NCBI GenBank assembly: GCA_032158125.1
Contig: JASKOT010000050.1
Coordinates: 21,126 to 85,125 of the forward strand
DNA from: Papiliotrema nemorosa
Lineage: Eukaryota; Basidiomycota; Tremellomycetes; Tremellales; Rhynchogastremaceae
Reading direction: 5' to 3'
DNA length: 64,000 nucleotides
The notes below the pieces were generated by a model. That model was not told where the DNA came from and did no database searches. It saw nothing but the letters and a program-made list of their open reading frames with translations. This document shows, piece after piece, positions 20,283 to 31,811 of this stretch (positions are counted from its first letter, which is position 1; each line of letters begins with the position of its first letter). Position numbers and translations under genes: made by a program.

Positions 20283-22383
20283 CCGACATCAGACGACGTC
20301 GAGGAGGTCATCCTATACTTCAGGCTCATCCAGGCTCTGAATTCAGTCAAGACGAATCAGTGACTTTCGCTTCGACCGCCCTCGCGCCGACGATTCAAGG
20401 GTACATTGGACGCTTCGTTGGTGCTCTCCTAGGCGTCTATCTCTGGATAGAAGTCAAGTTGGAAAACATGGTCTTTGGGATAGGAAGATGGGTGAATGGG
20501 CATCCTCAAAATGCTCAGGCGCAAGAGGGGATTCCGCTACTGCAGACAGATCAGCAGCCGGCGCGAAGACGTAGAAGGAAAGATGAAACGGGTGTAGCGG
20601 GTATGGGATAGCAATCTGGCAGTGACAAGGGTGAGCTGATGGTAGATGGATACTACCCTGGGATGGTGAATCTCAGCGGAGTCTTGTGCTACATGAACTC
20701 TGTCCTTCAGGTGGGTTCATCTTGCCTGGCCTGTAGGAGGCATGATACAAGACTGATGATAGTCCCTCGCATCTGTTACTTCTCTTGTAGCCCATCTCGA
20801 GCGCATAACAATGTTGGCAGTCGAGACGGACCTCCCTACGCCCGTCACCGATGCCCTCGCAGACGTCCTGGCCGGTACGCATGCTCACTGTAAGAGCGAT
20901 CGCTTCATTGCTCATGGTGCAGAACTCAATACACCCCACGCCAAGCCACCACGCCCCATCCGCCCGCACAACCTGCTGACTGCTCTCCACCCTTTACCCC
21001 AAATACGGCGGCTCCTCTCCACTCGAGAACAGCAAGACGCCCATGAACTCTTTGTCGTCCTTGCCGAGGCCATCTCTGACGAGGCAGTCAAAGTGGTCCG
21101 TGAGATTGTACGACTAAGGGGAATAGCCGATATTCTCCCTCTCCAAGCGTATTGTTCGGACAAGGGGGCAATAACTTCCTCACCCGTCTACCCCTTGGGA
21201 CCAGTCAAGGAGAAGAAGAGGAAGGTCAAGGGGCTGGCTCAGCCCTGGGAGGGATTGATCGCTAGGCGGAGGGTCTGTCGACGGTGTGGATATCATACCG
21301 AAGTTAGAATGGACACTCTTGGCGGGATGGAACTCCCTCTTCCCATGAGTGTAGGTTACGGGGCGGGACTGAGCTGATCCCTAGGGCGACACTACATTGC
21401 AGAGTTGTATTGGAGAGTACCTCGCACCGGAACTCTTGTCCGAGGTCAACTGCGAAATGTGTTCCCTACAAACGACACTAGCCTTTTATCGCGACGAGGT
21501 CGCCAGACTTTCTTTCCCTCCAAACAAGTCGCACCTGACTGCCCACGCGTCTCCGACCACAGCCTCGGGATCATTCTCCGTCTTGGAACACCTTCCGAGC
21601 GCTGACACCTCGGGCGCAATGTCTGACAAGCGGAAAAAGAAAGCAAAAGATGCTCGCAAGGTGGTGCAACGTCTCGAGGAGATGGTCGAATCTGGCTCAG
21701 TGAGCCATTATGGCGAGGACGTGCCCATTCCTGGGAAATCCAATCTATCAGTCAAATGGCGGAAAAGCAATTCAGAATCAATCCGAGAGTGTATCCTCAC
21801 TCGACCTCCCCCAACTCTACGATTACACCTCGACAGATCAGGTTACACACCCTATGGCCAATCGGTGAAAAAGTCGGCTCGAGTCGCTTTCCCCATCATC
21901 CTTGATCTGACTCAATTCGTCGCTCGCGGTGTGTGGGAGGAACGGACCAATCTCACGAGCCTCTTGACGACTCCCAAACCGCCTACCGGTCCGAGGGTAT
22001 TGTACCGACTCGAGAGTGCCATCCTGCACTATGGCTATACCACGCATTCCGGCCATTTCATCTGCATCCGTCGCAAACCCTCGAATTTGGGCTCACATCA
22101 TGGTCCCAAGGCGGTGACAAAAACATGTCCCGATGAATGTCGATGTGAACAGTGCATCTATTTCGGCAAAGTTCGAGGGGAACAAAGTGTGCCTGGCAAA
22201 GGGTGGTTGCAAGTGAGCGATGATGATATCGAGGAAGTAGGCGAAGAGGCATTGCTGGATGCTCGATCGGCCGTTTTTATGCTATTCTACGAGCGGGTCG
22301 GCGAGTGTCCCAGGAGTAAGGAGAGCGGAAGGGAGGAGGCAAGTGAGAGTGAGGCTAGTTCTTCTGTAGCTCTAGACGTTTAA
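20279..22383 (+). CDS. Ubiquitin-specific protease, Ubp16/USP30-like membrane deubiquitinase
   Basis: Five exons (20279-20600, 20646-20710, 20763-20874, 20923-21350, 21385-22383) give 641 residues. A hydrophobic segment at about residues 38-57 (IQGYIGRFVGALLGVYLWIE) can anchor it in a membrane. The Cys box reads PGMVNLSGVLCYMNSVLQ with the nucleophile at Cys122. Other USP signatures are LLSTREQQDAHELFVVL, a Cys pair CRRCG typical of the finger region, and the His box ILHYGYTTHSGHFIC near residue 532. An N-terminal anchor followed by a catalytic domain is the layout of yeast Ubp16 and human USP30, both of the mitochondrial outer membrane; location here is inferred. The His box and GWLQVSDDD are intact, so it should be active. 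Confidence 0.9.
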
Positions 22384-22474
22384 GTATAATCAGTTAATCA
22401 GTCCTTTGCATCTACTTGACAATTTAGCTGGCATCACATAGCAAATCTTCATGCAACAACAAGTTTATCGCAAT

Positions 22475-23348
22475 TTAACCCAATGCAGATAGCTGAGCGG
22501 CGGACCATTCCGGTGGCTGGGAGAGTCAGCACGAGACTGTCGAAGACTTGACTATACTCACATCGTTCCGTGTCTCAAATTGAAGCCAATCTGATGTCCC
22601 GGTCGGTAATATACCCATAGTTGAGCATTTATACAGGCCCAATGCCAGTCTGAGGTATCAGCAGAATTGCGTGTAAGTCAAACGAATGTGAATGCAGGGA
22701 AGCACGTACACCAAGCCTTGACACAACACATAGACGACCATGGGGATCATGATTGGCAGATAGCTAGGCGCAACAACAACATCCTTGTCCTTCTTGACCG
22801 CTGAAGGTGGCGGAGTAGGTCGCAAGGCCTCGAAAGCTAATATCAGCACAGTTCCATCTCCCAGAGCTCCAAGGGTGAGGCCGTTGGACTGACCAGAGAA
22901 GATGTTGAGAACGGCGGTGATGGGTGAAGTGAGGAGCATGAAGATCATTCCTAATGAGAAGATCTGTATACCCGATCCTGAAAAATACAACATAATCCCT
23001 TGCATGGGTAACGATTTCGCCGGGCTAACATCAGACTTGACTTCGAGAGGATGATTTAGGCTCACGAGAGGGCTAGGTCCCATGCTCTGCGCATCTTGAG
23101 ATCTGTAGATTGTCGATGTTGTTTGGCTACGATATCGGAAGAAGGAGGTTGGGCCTACGCGTCAGCGAGCTACACATGGGCCTTGTTCGGAAGACGGACT
23201 TTGGAGAGCTCTTTGGTTGATTTAGGAGGGAGGTATCCTGGTGGATCCGGGATGGCGACCCTGAATACGTGAGCCTTGGGAGCAGAATAGCACAGAGATA
23301 AGCTCACCTAGGTGGGTGCGAGAGCGTGTAGTCTAGCTTGATCGGCAT
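22475..23348 (-). CDS. EMC4: ER membrane protein complex subunit 4
   Basis: Seven exons on the minus strand (23348-23308, 23260-23200, 23154-23066, 23024-22894, 22836-22710, 22649-22562, 22516-22475) give 192 residues, matching the family length. Diagnostic stretches are MRRAWDLALSPAKSLPM just before the first membrane segment, MLYFSGSGIQIFSLGMIF, and the C-terminal ALGLYKCSTMGILPTGTSDWL. Emc4 is part of the EMC insertase that places tail-anchored and multipass proteins in the ER membrane. Intron 4 (57 nt) is in frame and stop-free; removing it restores NIFSAFEALRP. Intron 2 uses the unusual donor GTCCGT. Confidence 0.93.
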
Positions 23349-23579
23349 GGTGTCACTGGTACAAGTCTTGAGGTATAGGCGATGGTGGTCGATAACCTGA
23401 AACCGCCGACCAGATGAGCCTGACACATAGTAAGAGAACGAAGATGAGCCTGACACCCTTACAACCGGGTTGATCGGAGATGACCGATGACACAATCGCC
23501 CTGCGACCTCTTCGCCATAAGACTCGTTTCACGACTAAAAGGTGGTCGCATCTCGTCTCTAACGTATCGCATTCGCACA

Positions 23580-25579
23580 ATGGGACGGATAGAATTGCCC
23601 ATCAACGACTCATCGAGGACCCAGCAGCCTTTCGACCACCGGAGACGTAACCTCGCACTCCTCCTTCTCATCCCGCTACTTCCCCTCTTCTTCCTAGGCA
23701 CCGGTATCTCCCCTTCAAGCATCGCTTCCTTTGGTCGATCGTATCACTCGACTAGAACTTTTACTACAGCCCAGCTGGCCGAAGCAAAGTGTCCCGCTCA
23801 ACCACCAGCTCTCGATGTTGGCTCCAAATGGAACCCTCTGATCGACGGTGAATTCGCCCAACTAGCGGCTAAACGTCTGTCCAAGGCCGTCCAAATCCCC
23901 ACCGAGTCTTACGACAATTACCCAGTGAACGCTTCAGACCCTGTATGGGATAAACATTATGCCTTTTCGAAATTCTTGGAACAGGAATACCCAAAATTGT
24001 TTATCGATCCGCTGAAACATGAACATGTAAATGTCCACGGACATCTATTCACCTGGGAAGGATCCAAGCCCGATTTGGAGCCGATTTTATTGATGGCGCA
24101 TATCGATACGGTACCTGTATTGCCGGCGACTCTGGACCAATGGACATACCCTCCTTTCGAGGGTAAGATTTCGGTCAATGGCACGGCCGATACCCCTGGG
24201 ACGTGGATCTGGGGAAGAGGGAGCAGCGACTGCAAGAACAGTCTCCTGGGTATCTACAATGCGGTGGAAAGGCTGGTCTCGGAGGGGTTCAAACCGGAAC
24301 GAACTATTCTAATAGCCAATGGATTCGATGAAGAGGTAAGTGAGCCTACACGCCCTTACTGACCTCAGATTGGCGGTCTTCGAGGAGCAGGACATATCGC
24401 TCAACTGATCGAAGAACGATACGGGAAACAATCACTGGCCTTTTTGATCGATGAAGGATTCTCCGGGATCTCTCACGAGTTTGGACGCACTTTTGCTTCG
24501 TTCGGAATGGCCGAAAAGGGCAGAGTAGACGTGAATATCAAAGTCGAGGCTGTCGGTGGTCACTCTAGCGTTCCCCCTTCACATACCGCCAGTCAGTCTG
24601 AAGCGCACACTGCCTGGATATTACTTTTCGGCTGACACACAGTCGGCATCACGTCTCTGCTTCTGGCCGAGCTCGAAGCCAATCCATTCGAGCCCGAGCT
24701 TGATCCGCGAGGACCATACCTCAAGTATCTCACATGTTTGGCTGATCATGCGCCCCATCTCCCCAAAAAGCTCAAAAAGGCGGTGAAAGACCCGAAGAAA
24801 TGGAAAACATTGGCAAAACAACTCGCAAGGGATGACAGGGTTGTCAACAGTTATCTGGCGACTACACAGGCGATCGACTTGATCAGTGGTGGTGTCAAAG
24901 TCAATGCTTTGCCAGAGGTTGTCACCGGTGAGCGGACGAGTAAAAGTTCTTCAGGCTGACGGCCAGCCACCGTCAACCACCGAATCTCCTTGTGAGCCTT
25001 GTTTCTCCCATAACGACACATGCTGATACAAGCACATCAAATGTCAACGAGACGTTGATCCATGTCCAAAAGACTCTGGAACCCCTCATTCATTCGCTAA
25101 ACTACACTGTGTCCTCTTTCGACGGTAGCAACAAGACTTCACCCTATCATGTCACCCTGAGTGTGCCGGGTGGAGGCAGGGGTCCTCAAGGTTTAGAGCC
25201 TGCACCTATCACTTCCCCCAATGATCCCAGCTTTGCCTTTTTGGCGGGAACGACTAAAGCTGTTTTCGGGGAAGATGTAGTAGTCGCACCTACCGGCATG
25301 TTTGGTGAGACTTCCGGGAGATTGTTGATGTATGAGCTAAGTACATCTAGCCAATACCGATACGTCCAAGTTTTGGAATCTCACTAAGAACTTGTACCGA
25401 TTCACCCCGGCTCTCGTGGTCGAGAACCTCAATCAGCATACTGTTGACGAGGTGAGTCCCGGAGAAAGGGAAGCTCTGAAAGATTGCTGATGATAAAGCG
25501 GATCTCTCTCGACGGGCATCTCAACACGACCAGGTTCTTCTACAAGTTGATCCACAACACCGTTGGATGGGAACAATAG
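23580..25579 (+). CDS. CPS1: Carboxypeptidase S (vacuolar Gly-X carboxypeptidase, M20 family)
   Basis: Seven exons (23580-24335, 24369-24591, 24643-24927, 24967-24991, 25033-25304, 25351-25451, 25499-25579) give 580 residues. A signal-anchor lies at about residues 23-44 (NLALLLLIPLLPLFFLGTG). Metallopeptidase M20 motifs are MAHIDTVPV (first zinc ligand and catalytic Asp), WGRGSSDCKNSLLG (bridging Asp), ANGFDEEIGG (catalytic Glu and ligand), LIDEGFSG, and SKFWNLTKNLYRF near the C-terminus. It is synthesised as a membrane-bound precursor and matured in the vacuole, where it releases C-terminal residues from peptides for nitrogen supply. The 25-nt fourth exon is very short. The 3' end faces the PCF11 stop at a 77-bp distance. 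Confidence 0.95.
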
Positions 25580-25656
25580 ATTCAGCCTAGGCGATGGACC
25601 ATATAAAATTATCAAATGCTGTTTGCATGCATGTTATGGCAATGATCATGGCGCCT

Positions 25657-28210
25657 TTACATCCGACCAAAACCTGGAATGCCGTCAAACAGAGATGCCG
25701 CGGGTTGTCCAACAGCGGCGGGCACAGGTTGAGGGATTGCAATTGTTTCCGTGACCACGTCGGGCATTGCGCCGTCGGGCTGTTGAGCATAATCCTGACC
25801 GTCCACTGCTCCCTCTACTGGTTCGTCCTTTTCCAGTTCTGAGATATCCTCCAGCTGAACTTGCTCTGGATCGGTGCTCTCATCGACCTGTATTGGCTCC
25901 ATCGTCTGAGCCTGCGTCTCCACTGTAAGAGCGGCCTCCTGCGGCCCCTCGAGATCCTCCGAAGCTTCATTCACTGGCGGGATTTCCTGAGACTCTGTTT
26001 CCGTGCTCGCAATTGCCGGTAAATTTTCCTTGGTCGCCTCCACATTCTCCTCATCCACCTTGACTCGCTTAGTCTCCTCTTCTCGCAAGCCTTCCTCTTC
26101 GTTCTCGGCTTTCCTCTTGACCGGCACGGCAGGTACGCCGTCTTCAGTCGTCGCAGTCGCTTCTGTCTGAGATGCGATAGCGTGCACATCAACCACAGTC
26201 ATCGCATGTTCCTGCTCGTCTACCGGAACGCCGGGTGCAATCCCGCCACTCTCCACTTCCTCCCCTATGGACTCCGCCTTGACCTCTGAGGTCTCGACTG
26301 GTATCGAGGCCGGTTCCGATGATATTTGCTCCACAACGGCAGACCTCGCAAGAGCCATCGGGCTATGCTTCATCTCCACCTTGACGTCCATCTCCCCAGG
26401 TTGAGGTGTGATACCTGGGCTCTTACTGGCCGACAACCTCCCATTTGGATTGAGGATCCTAGCATTTTTCCTAGCGTTCATTTGCTCCGCTCTACACGTC
26501 GCATGATACACCTACGCATTAGTCTGTTGATATCGCTACACGATTCCAACTCACCAGGCTCCCAATCTCAATGGCGTTGCGCCAGATCCACTCGTCATCC
26601 TCCAATTCCGCCTTGAAATGTTCTTTGCATATCGGACAAGGTTTGCCCGCCCTCGCAGGATCCGTAGGAACCCTGACCGTCCTCTGAGCATACCTTTTCA
26701 ACTGTTCCGCGGACAATTTGGTACCTCCCGTCGCTTCCGTCGCCGTCTTCGCGGTGGAAGATCCCGCTTCGGCATTGGTACCAGAGTCCGCTACCCATTC
26801 TTCTGCACGAGGCAGCCAACGTCGATGAGCACCTCTACCACGATCCGTCTCTGTCTTTTGCTTGTTCCGACGGAAATGCCAATCCAAATGCGCTTGCATC
26901 TTGCTTTCACCTTCGGGAAACCTGATTCCACATTGTTTACATCGTTGAGGGAGATGTGCTGTGGGCAAGGCGCTCATACGGTTGAGATCGAGGTTTTCGA
27001 GTCGAAGATCGAGATTGAGTATCATTTCCTCATATGCCTCCAAGCCGGATTGCGTAGTCAATGTGGCAGGTTTGGTCTCGGGAGTGAGAGGGTTGCTCAA
27101 GATGCCGGACGAGTTGAGATTGCGAAGTATGTCGGCGACATTTGCTGGGAGACCGGCAGGAATTGCTGTCGGGGCCGGCAGAGGTGTGGAGGAAGGAGGT
27201 GGGATGGGCGTGTTGGATCCTTGTACCGGGGTTATCGAGTGTTGAGTAGGGGTTGAGAGTGTAGGAGCCATCGGGGGCATGGCCGGGGGGAAAGGAGGGA
27301 GTGTCGGTTGAGGGCGGGCAGCCGGATAATGCTGCTGAACCGCAGGTGGCGCTGGTGGCGGTGGTGCCATGGATCGAAGTTGATCCATGATGTGTTGCAA
27401 TTCTTGGTGCGACACTTGAGTCCTCGCCAAAAGGTCTCCGATTTGCCTTAGTATCCCGATTTGATGTTTCGGCGTATTATCCCAAGGTCGAGCGATACTC
27501 TCCCTTTGCTTGATGTCCAATGTCGTGTGCAACAGGCTCAAGACCGTCTCACGCGTGGGCGGAGCAGGCTGTTGTGACCGAGTAAACGCTCCTGCAGTCC
27601 CCAAGATATCTCGCTCAATGGCAAATCGGACATCCGGGCCATACAAGTCGGTTCCGTTTGGCCCTGCCGTTCTCCACAAGGCGATCATTTCTTCCATTTT
27701 GGCCTTGGTCACTCCGTCCACTTCTCGATAAGTTCGTTGGTATAAACGAGGAATGACAGGTCGTAGGAGATCAGTCGTGAAGGGTGCTCCGACGTTTTTG
27801 GAGATAGAGTCGATCAGGTATAATATGGGCAATTTGGCGTTGGGGGCGGCCTACCATCAGCGTTCAAATCTCATCATCATCACTATACGGACTCTGAGGA
27901 CGGCAGCTTCGATTTCTTCAACCACCGTCTGCATGTTTTGCCAGTTTTGCGCATCCCGCTGTTGCATTGCCATGACTGATAAATCTTGGATGATCGGTCT
28001 CGAGTTGAAGGTGAGTTGACTCAACCGAGAAGCATAGTAGGTCCGGAAAGGATCAGATGGCGCTTGAGCGACAGGTGGAGGAGGCGTGTAGGCGTAGTTT
28101 GGGGTAGGCGGCACATAAGGGGCTTGGTAACCACCTTGAGGCAGACTGGGGTAGGTCGGATAAGCCGCGCCACCATAGGGGGCAGATGCCGGCGGTGGTG
28201 GTCGATACAT
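25657..28210 (-). CDS. PCF11: Pcf11-type pre-mRNA cleavage and termination factor (CID domain)
   Basis: Three exons on the minus strand (28210-27893, 27850-26555, 26511-25657) give 822 residues. The CTD-interacting domain covers about residues 50-185: FRTYYASRLSQLTFNSRPII, DLSVMAM, then PNAKLPILYLIDSISKNVG after the first intron and a helix ending MEEMIALWR. Two Cys-containing zinc modules follow (CKQCGIRFPEGE with HLDWHF, and CPICKEHF), as in Pcf11 on both sides of the Clp1-binding region. The last ~250 residues are acidic and disordered. Pcf11 bridges the phosphorylated RNA polymerase II tail to the cleavage factor IA complex in the nucleus. The first intron starts GTCCGT. Confidence 0.92.
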
Positions 28211-28686
28211 TATGAGGGAGGTCCAAATGAGTAGGAATAGCTAGAGATGTAGTACGTGAAATCAGTCCAGAATAGTCAGACAGAAGAGGCCGTTCGAAAG
28301 GAAGAGGGGATGGGGGATTGTTTAGTCTGCTACGTGCAAGATTGTGTAAAGGATTGTTCCGCTTCTGGCACGACCTATACCTCACAGCTATGCTGGGTAA
28401 TCTGCGTACGGATATACCTCGAGATGAAGAGCTTGCACTACAATGATTTATGAGGGAGAAGGGGAAGAGTGAAAGATGAGTAGAGAGCAAGGGGCGACAT
28501 GGCGATGTATGCGGTGAAGAAGAGCGGTATCAAAATATATACATGTCAATCTGGGGTGGCAAGAATACCACGTCATGCAACCGGCACACCGCGTCATCTC
28601 TCATCTCACCCCCTCCACCCAAGTGGTCCACCTCCTACCCCCCTGCTCTAGCACGGTCTTCATCCTCGCTTTCTCATCACAGCAAC
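28211..28686. promoter_or_regulatory. Divergent promoter region of PCF11 and the UCH gene
   Basis: This 476-bp spacer between two divergent starts contains AT-rich patches (for example TATATACATG at about 28535-28544) but no recognised element beyond those and no supportable gene. Confidence 0.35.
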
Positions 28687-29661
28687 ATGCCTTCAAAGTG
28701 GGTACCGCTGGAAGCATCACCAGACGTGAGAGCCTTACTGCTATACTGTCTTTCCGCTGACAAGATCAGGTGTTCAACGAGGTGAGGACCCGATGAAGTC
28801 CCATCTGGTACTTACCCCATCCTAGTGGTCGCAATCACTTGGTCTGCCCAAAGACGGTCCATTAGTCTTTCAAGACTTGTTTTCTCTCGATCCAGAGTTT
28901 TTGACTTTCATCCCTCAACCCGTCAAGGCCGTCTTGCTATTATTCCCCTCCCGAGGGGCTTTGGCCGAGTCGAGGGAAGCAGAGGAGAAGAATGGTGACG
29001 GGCGGTTCTCGGGCGATGTCTGGTGGATCAAACAGACAGTGAGCTTTTGGGTCCTGAGGGATCTGAGCTCATCTTAGATCTCTAATGCCTGCGGATCAAT
29101 CGGGCTGTTACATGCGCTCCTTAACTTGCCCGACACTGGAGCATACGGCTTGGAGACCGATAGCCCCCTGAAGAAGTTCAAAGCGGAAACTCTACCCCTT
29201 CCTCGTTAGCTCTCTGAGGGTCCTCTGATTCTTGTAGCTGACTACCAGCTCTGGAGAGGGCAAAGCTGTTAGACGAGGCGACGTTCTTCGAAGCGGCACA
29301 TACTGCTGCAGCCCAAACGGGTCAGAGCGCTGTGCCAACTGACCTTGATGTGGATACTCATTTCATCGCCTTTATCGAGGCCACGAATGACCAGGGGTGA
29401 GCAGATCACCGGGACTGCTGGAATCGCGACTCTAACTGAGATCTAGGGAGAAGCGGGTGGTGGAGCTGGACGGGGGACGAGAGGGACCGTTCGACCGAGG
29501 GCAATGCACTGATCTTTTACGTGTGGGTATTTTAGCTCTCTCAACGAGGGGGTGCTGACGTGCAGGACACTGTCAAGGTCATCCAAGAGAAGTACATCGA
29601 CAAGGCAGATGGAGACATCAACTTCAACGTCATCGTTTTGGCGGGTCAGCAGGATGACTGA
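28687..29661 (+). CDS. YUH1: Ubiquitin C-terminal hydrolase (Yuh1/UCHL3 type, peptidase C12)
   Basis: Seven exons (28687-28725, 28770-28781, 28826-29038, 29078-29204, 29249-29396, 29447-29522, 29566-29661) give 236 residues, the family size. Exon 2 is a 12-nt microexon (VFNE) that completes the conserved N-terminal SPDVFNEWSQSLGL. Catalytic residues are all present: oxyanion Gln87 (WWIKQT), nucleophile Cys93 (ISNACGSIGLLHAL), His168 (DTHFIAFIE) and Asp188 (VVELDGGREGP). The core ends NFNVIVLAG. UCH enzymes release small adducts and process ubiquitin or NEDD8/Rub1 precursors in the cytosol. No nuclear extension of UCH37 type is present. Confidence 0.95.
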
Positions 29662-29774
29662 GATCTCGCAGAGACAGCCAAGTCATGTTGGATCCTTCAT
29701 ATACAATGTGAAAGCGATGTGATACAATACGGATACAATGTGCTCACTTGCCGTTCAAGCTCAACATGGCCCAG

Positions 29775-31512
29775 CTAGGAAATGAAAACCTTTTTCAATC
29801 GCGAAAATTGACACGATTGACCTGTTCTGGGACAGACCACCACGTCAAAGTTGCTCTTTGCCATGTCTCGCAAGGCCTGACATCAACTACCAGTCCTGCT
29901 GATCTTGACTTACATTGGTGGAGTAGACGTAGCCATTAGGGAAAGCCATTGGCGGATTTGAGCTGTCCATGACTTCTCCACTGATCCGACATACGATTGT
30001 TGAGATGACATGATGTGACATGGGCACTTCGTTTGCTAGGACCTTCATGTCTTCTCCACAAGTTGGGCAGTCGACGTTGCCCACATGCTCGGCAGGGTCA
30101 GTCTGCAGATGCGCAACGTCCGGCGCCAACGCAGTCGGTCCGGGCAGCTCGATCGGTGAAGAGCCGGGGAAAGAGACGAGACTGTCAAATATGGATCCAT
30201 CGGCGAAAGAATGCAAGGGCGGTGCAGCAGGAATGAGAGGGATGGTCGGCGATCTGGGAGATGATGATGGCGCAGTTTCATATTTGGCACAAGATGGTAG
30301 TCGGAGTGTTGATAAACCTGCAGATAGCGCAAGGGACAGGAGGGGCTGGCCCGGTAGAGCGTATAAAGAGAGGAAGGTTTCTCTAAACTTGTCTCGAACC
30401 GCTGCCCATCGTACTTGATCGTACAAGGCCTGCTTGTCAATGCGGTACCAGGAAATAGTAGAGCTCACCTTGTACAGACTGACACCTGTTGTCTCGCCGA
30501 AAGCAAGCAGGGTCATACCCTGTTGTAGCTCCGCCATATGTGTTCCCGCCCAGGGAGACAGATTCTTCCTGGAATACGCAATTGCTCCAGTCACATCTCG
30601 TTTCCTACACAGCTCGATAAAGTCTTGCATACGAAGGGTGAACTCGAGGTCGTTCTACACCATGAGTAGGTGATCATGTGATCCAGTGCACACATCTCAC
30701 CTTGGTCTTCTTCAATGTTCCCCTATTCTCCCCGCACCAAGCCAGAGCTTCGACGACCGAGTGTTTCTCCATCAGTGCCGTCTCGATCTTTACCAGTTCT
30801 GCGAATAGTTTGATGTCCACAAGCTCCTGTCTGTTAGCGGCACTACGGTCTGACGATCCCACCTCGACGCCCTTGCTCGCTGCGAGAGCCTTGGCGGACT
30901 TCATCCGGCCTGTACGGAGGAGGTAGTCGATAATGTACCTGTCCAAGGTGTTATCCCCTTCTTCCTCCGACCCACTTCTCAGTTTAGCATCAGGACTCTT
31001 CCACGATTCATTGAAGGGAATCACCTTGAGACTCCGCCTTTCGGCGCATCGCTAGGCGGTTTCGACATGTGCTCGAGATATGTCAACCTTGCCCGAAGAG
31101 GTGAAGGTGCATTCTCGGCAGGTTGTAGATCGTCAAGCTTCCCATGAGCAGTGTACATCTCCAGGACATGGCTGCACTCTAACCTTTCTTTTCAAACCTC
31201 TGATCCGTTCTACAGCAGTGTCGAGTTTGCCAATCGAAGCATTCCTCGTTGTGTCGGTCACTTCGCCTCCAAAGGACTTGATCAGGCCATTCAATACTGT
31301 CTGCGTTGTCAGTCGAGAATATCACTTCGGTCCGCTGCTCACCTGTACTCCTATAAAGTCTCTCTCTACCTGTCTCTGAGCGGCTCGATGTGATCGACGA
31401 AGGAGCTCATATGGTGTCTGAGAGTTAGTTGATGGACCATAATCTGGCTTACTCTTATAAGCGGCTCCTCGAGAACCAGCGTGCCGTTGCCGGATAGCAA
31501 GTTCGGTGCCAT
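29775..31512 (-). CDS. FYV10: GID/CTLH E3 ligase subunit Gid9/Fyv10 (MAEA), with an apparent +1 frameshift
   Basis: Exons on the minus strand are 31512-31453, 31417-31343, 31300-31025, 30977-30701, 30654-30469, 30432-29914 and 29876-29775, giving ~497 residues if one extra base near 31183 is discounted. The N-terminus (YELLRRSHRAAQRQVERDF) matches MAEA proteins. A LisH motif (LDRYIIDYLLRTGRMKSAKA), a CTLH domain (MQDFIELCRKRDVTGAIAYS), CRA helices and a degenerate RING follow; the RING runs from CPTCGEDM to VVVCPRTGQSCQFSRLKKV. With Gid2 it forms the catalytic core that ubiquitinates gluconeogenic enzymes. In exon 3 the frame breaks after GLKRK and resumes one base later (LECSHVLEMYTAHGKL). 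Either a base is inserted or a 25-nt intron removes the shift. Confidence 0.88.
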
Positions 31513-31811
31513 GTTAGATATCAGGAGTAGGCTCCTGGTCTCGCGGTGTGCAATTGAAGGTCACTGTGGAAGAAATTCGCAGTGAGGGATGTACTGACGA
31601 GCAGAGGTTGACTTTGAGAGATAACGCTGATTGTGGTCGAGCCGGTTGTGAAATGGCAACCGGTCAAGGTGGCACTCGTCACAGTATGCTCATGGCGTTA
31701 CAGCTCAGTCTGTGTGATCAAAGCGAGATTATGGCAAATGCATCACGGACATCCGGGTCATCATCATGCTAAACGGATACTACTGTTACAGAGAGGGCCT
31801 TTTTGGGATCG

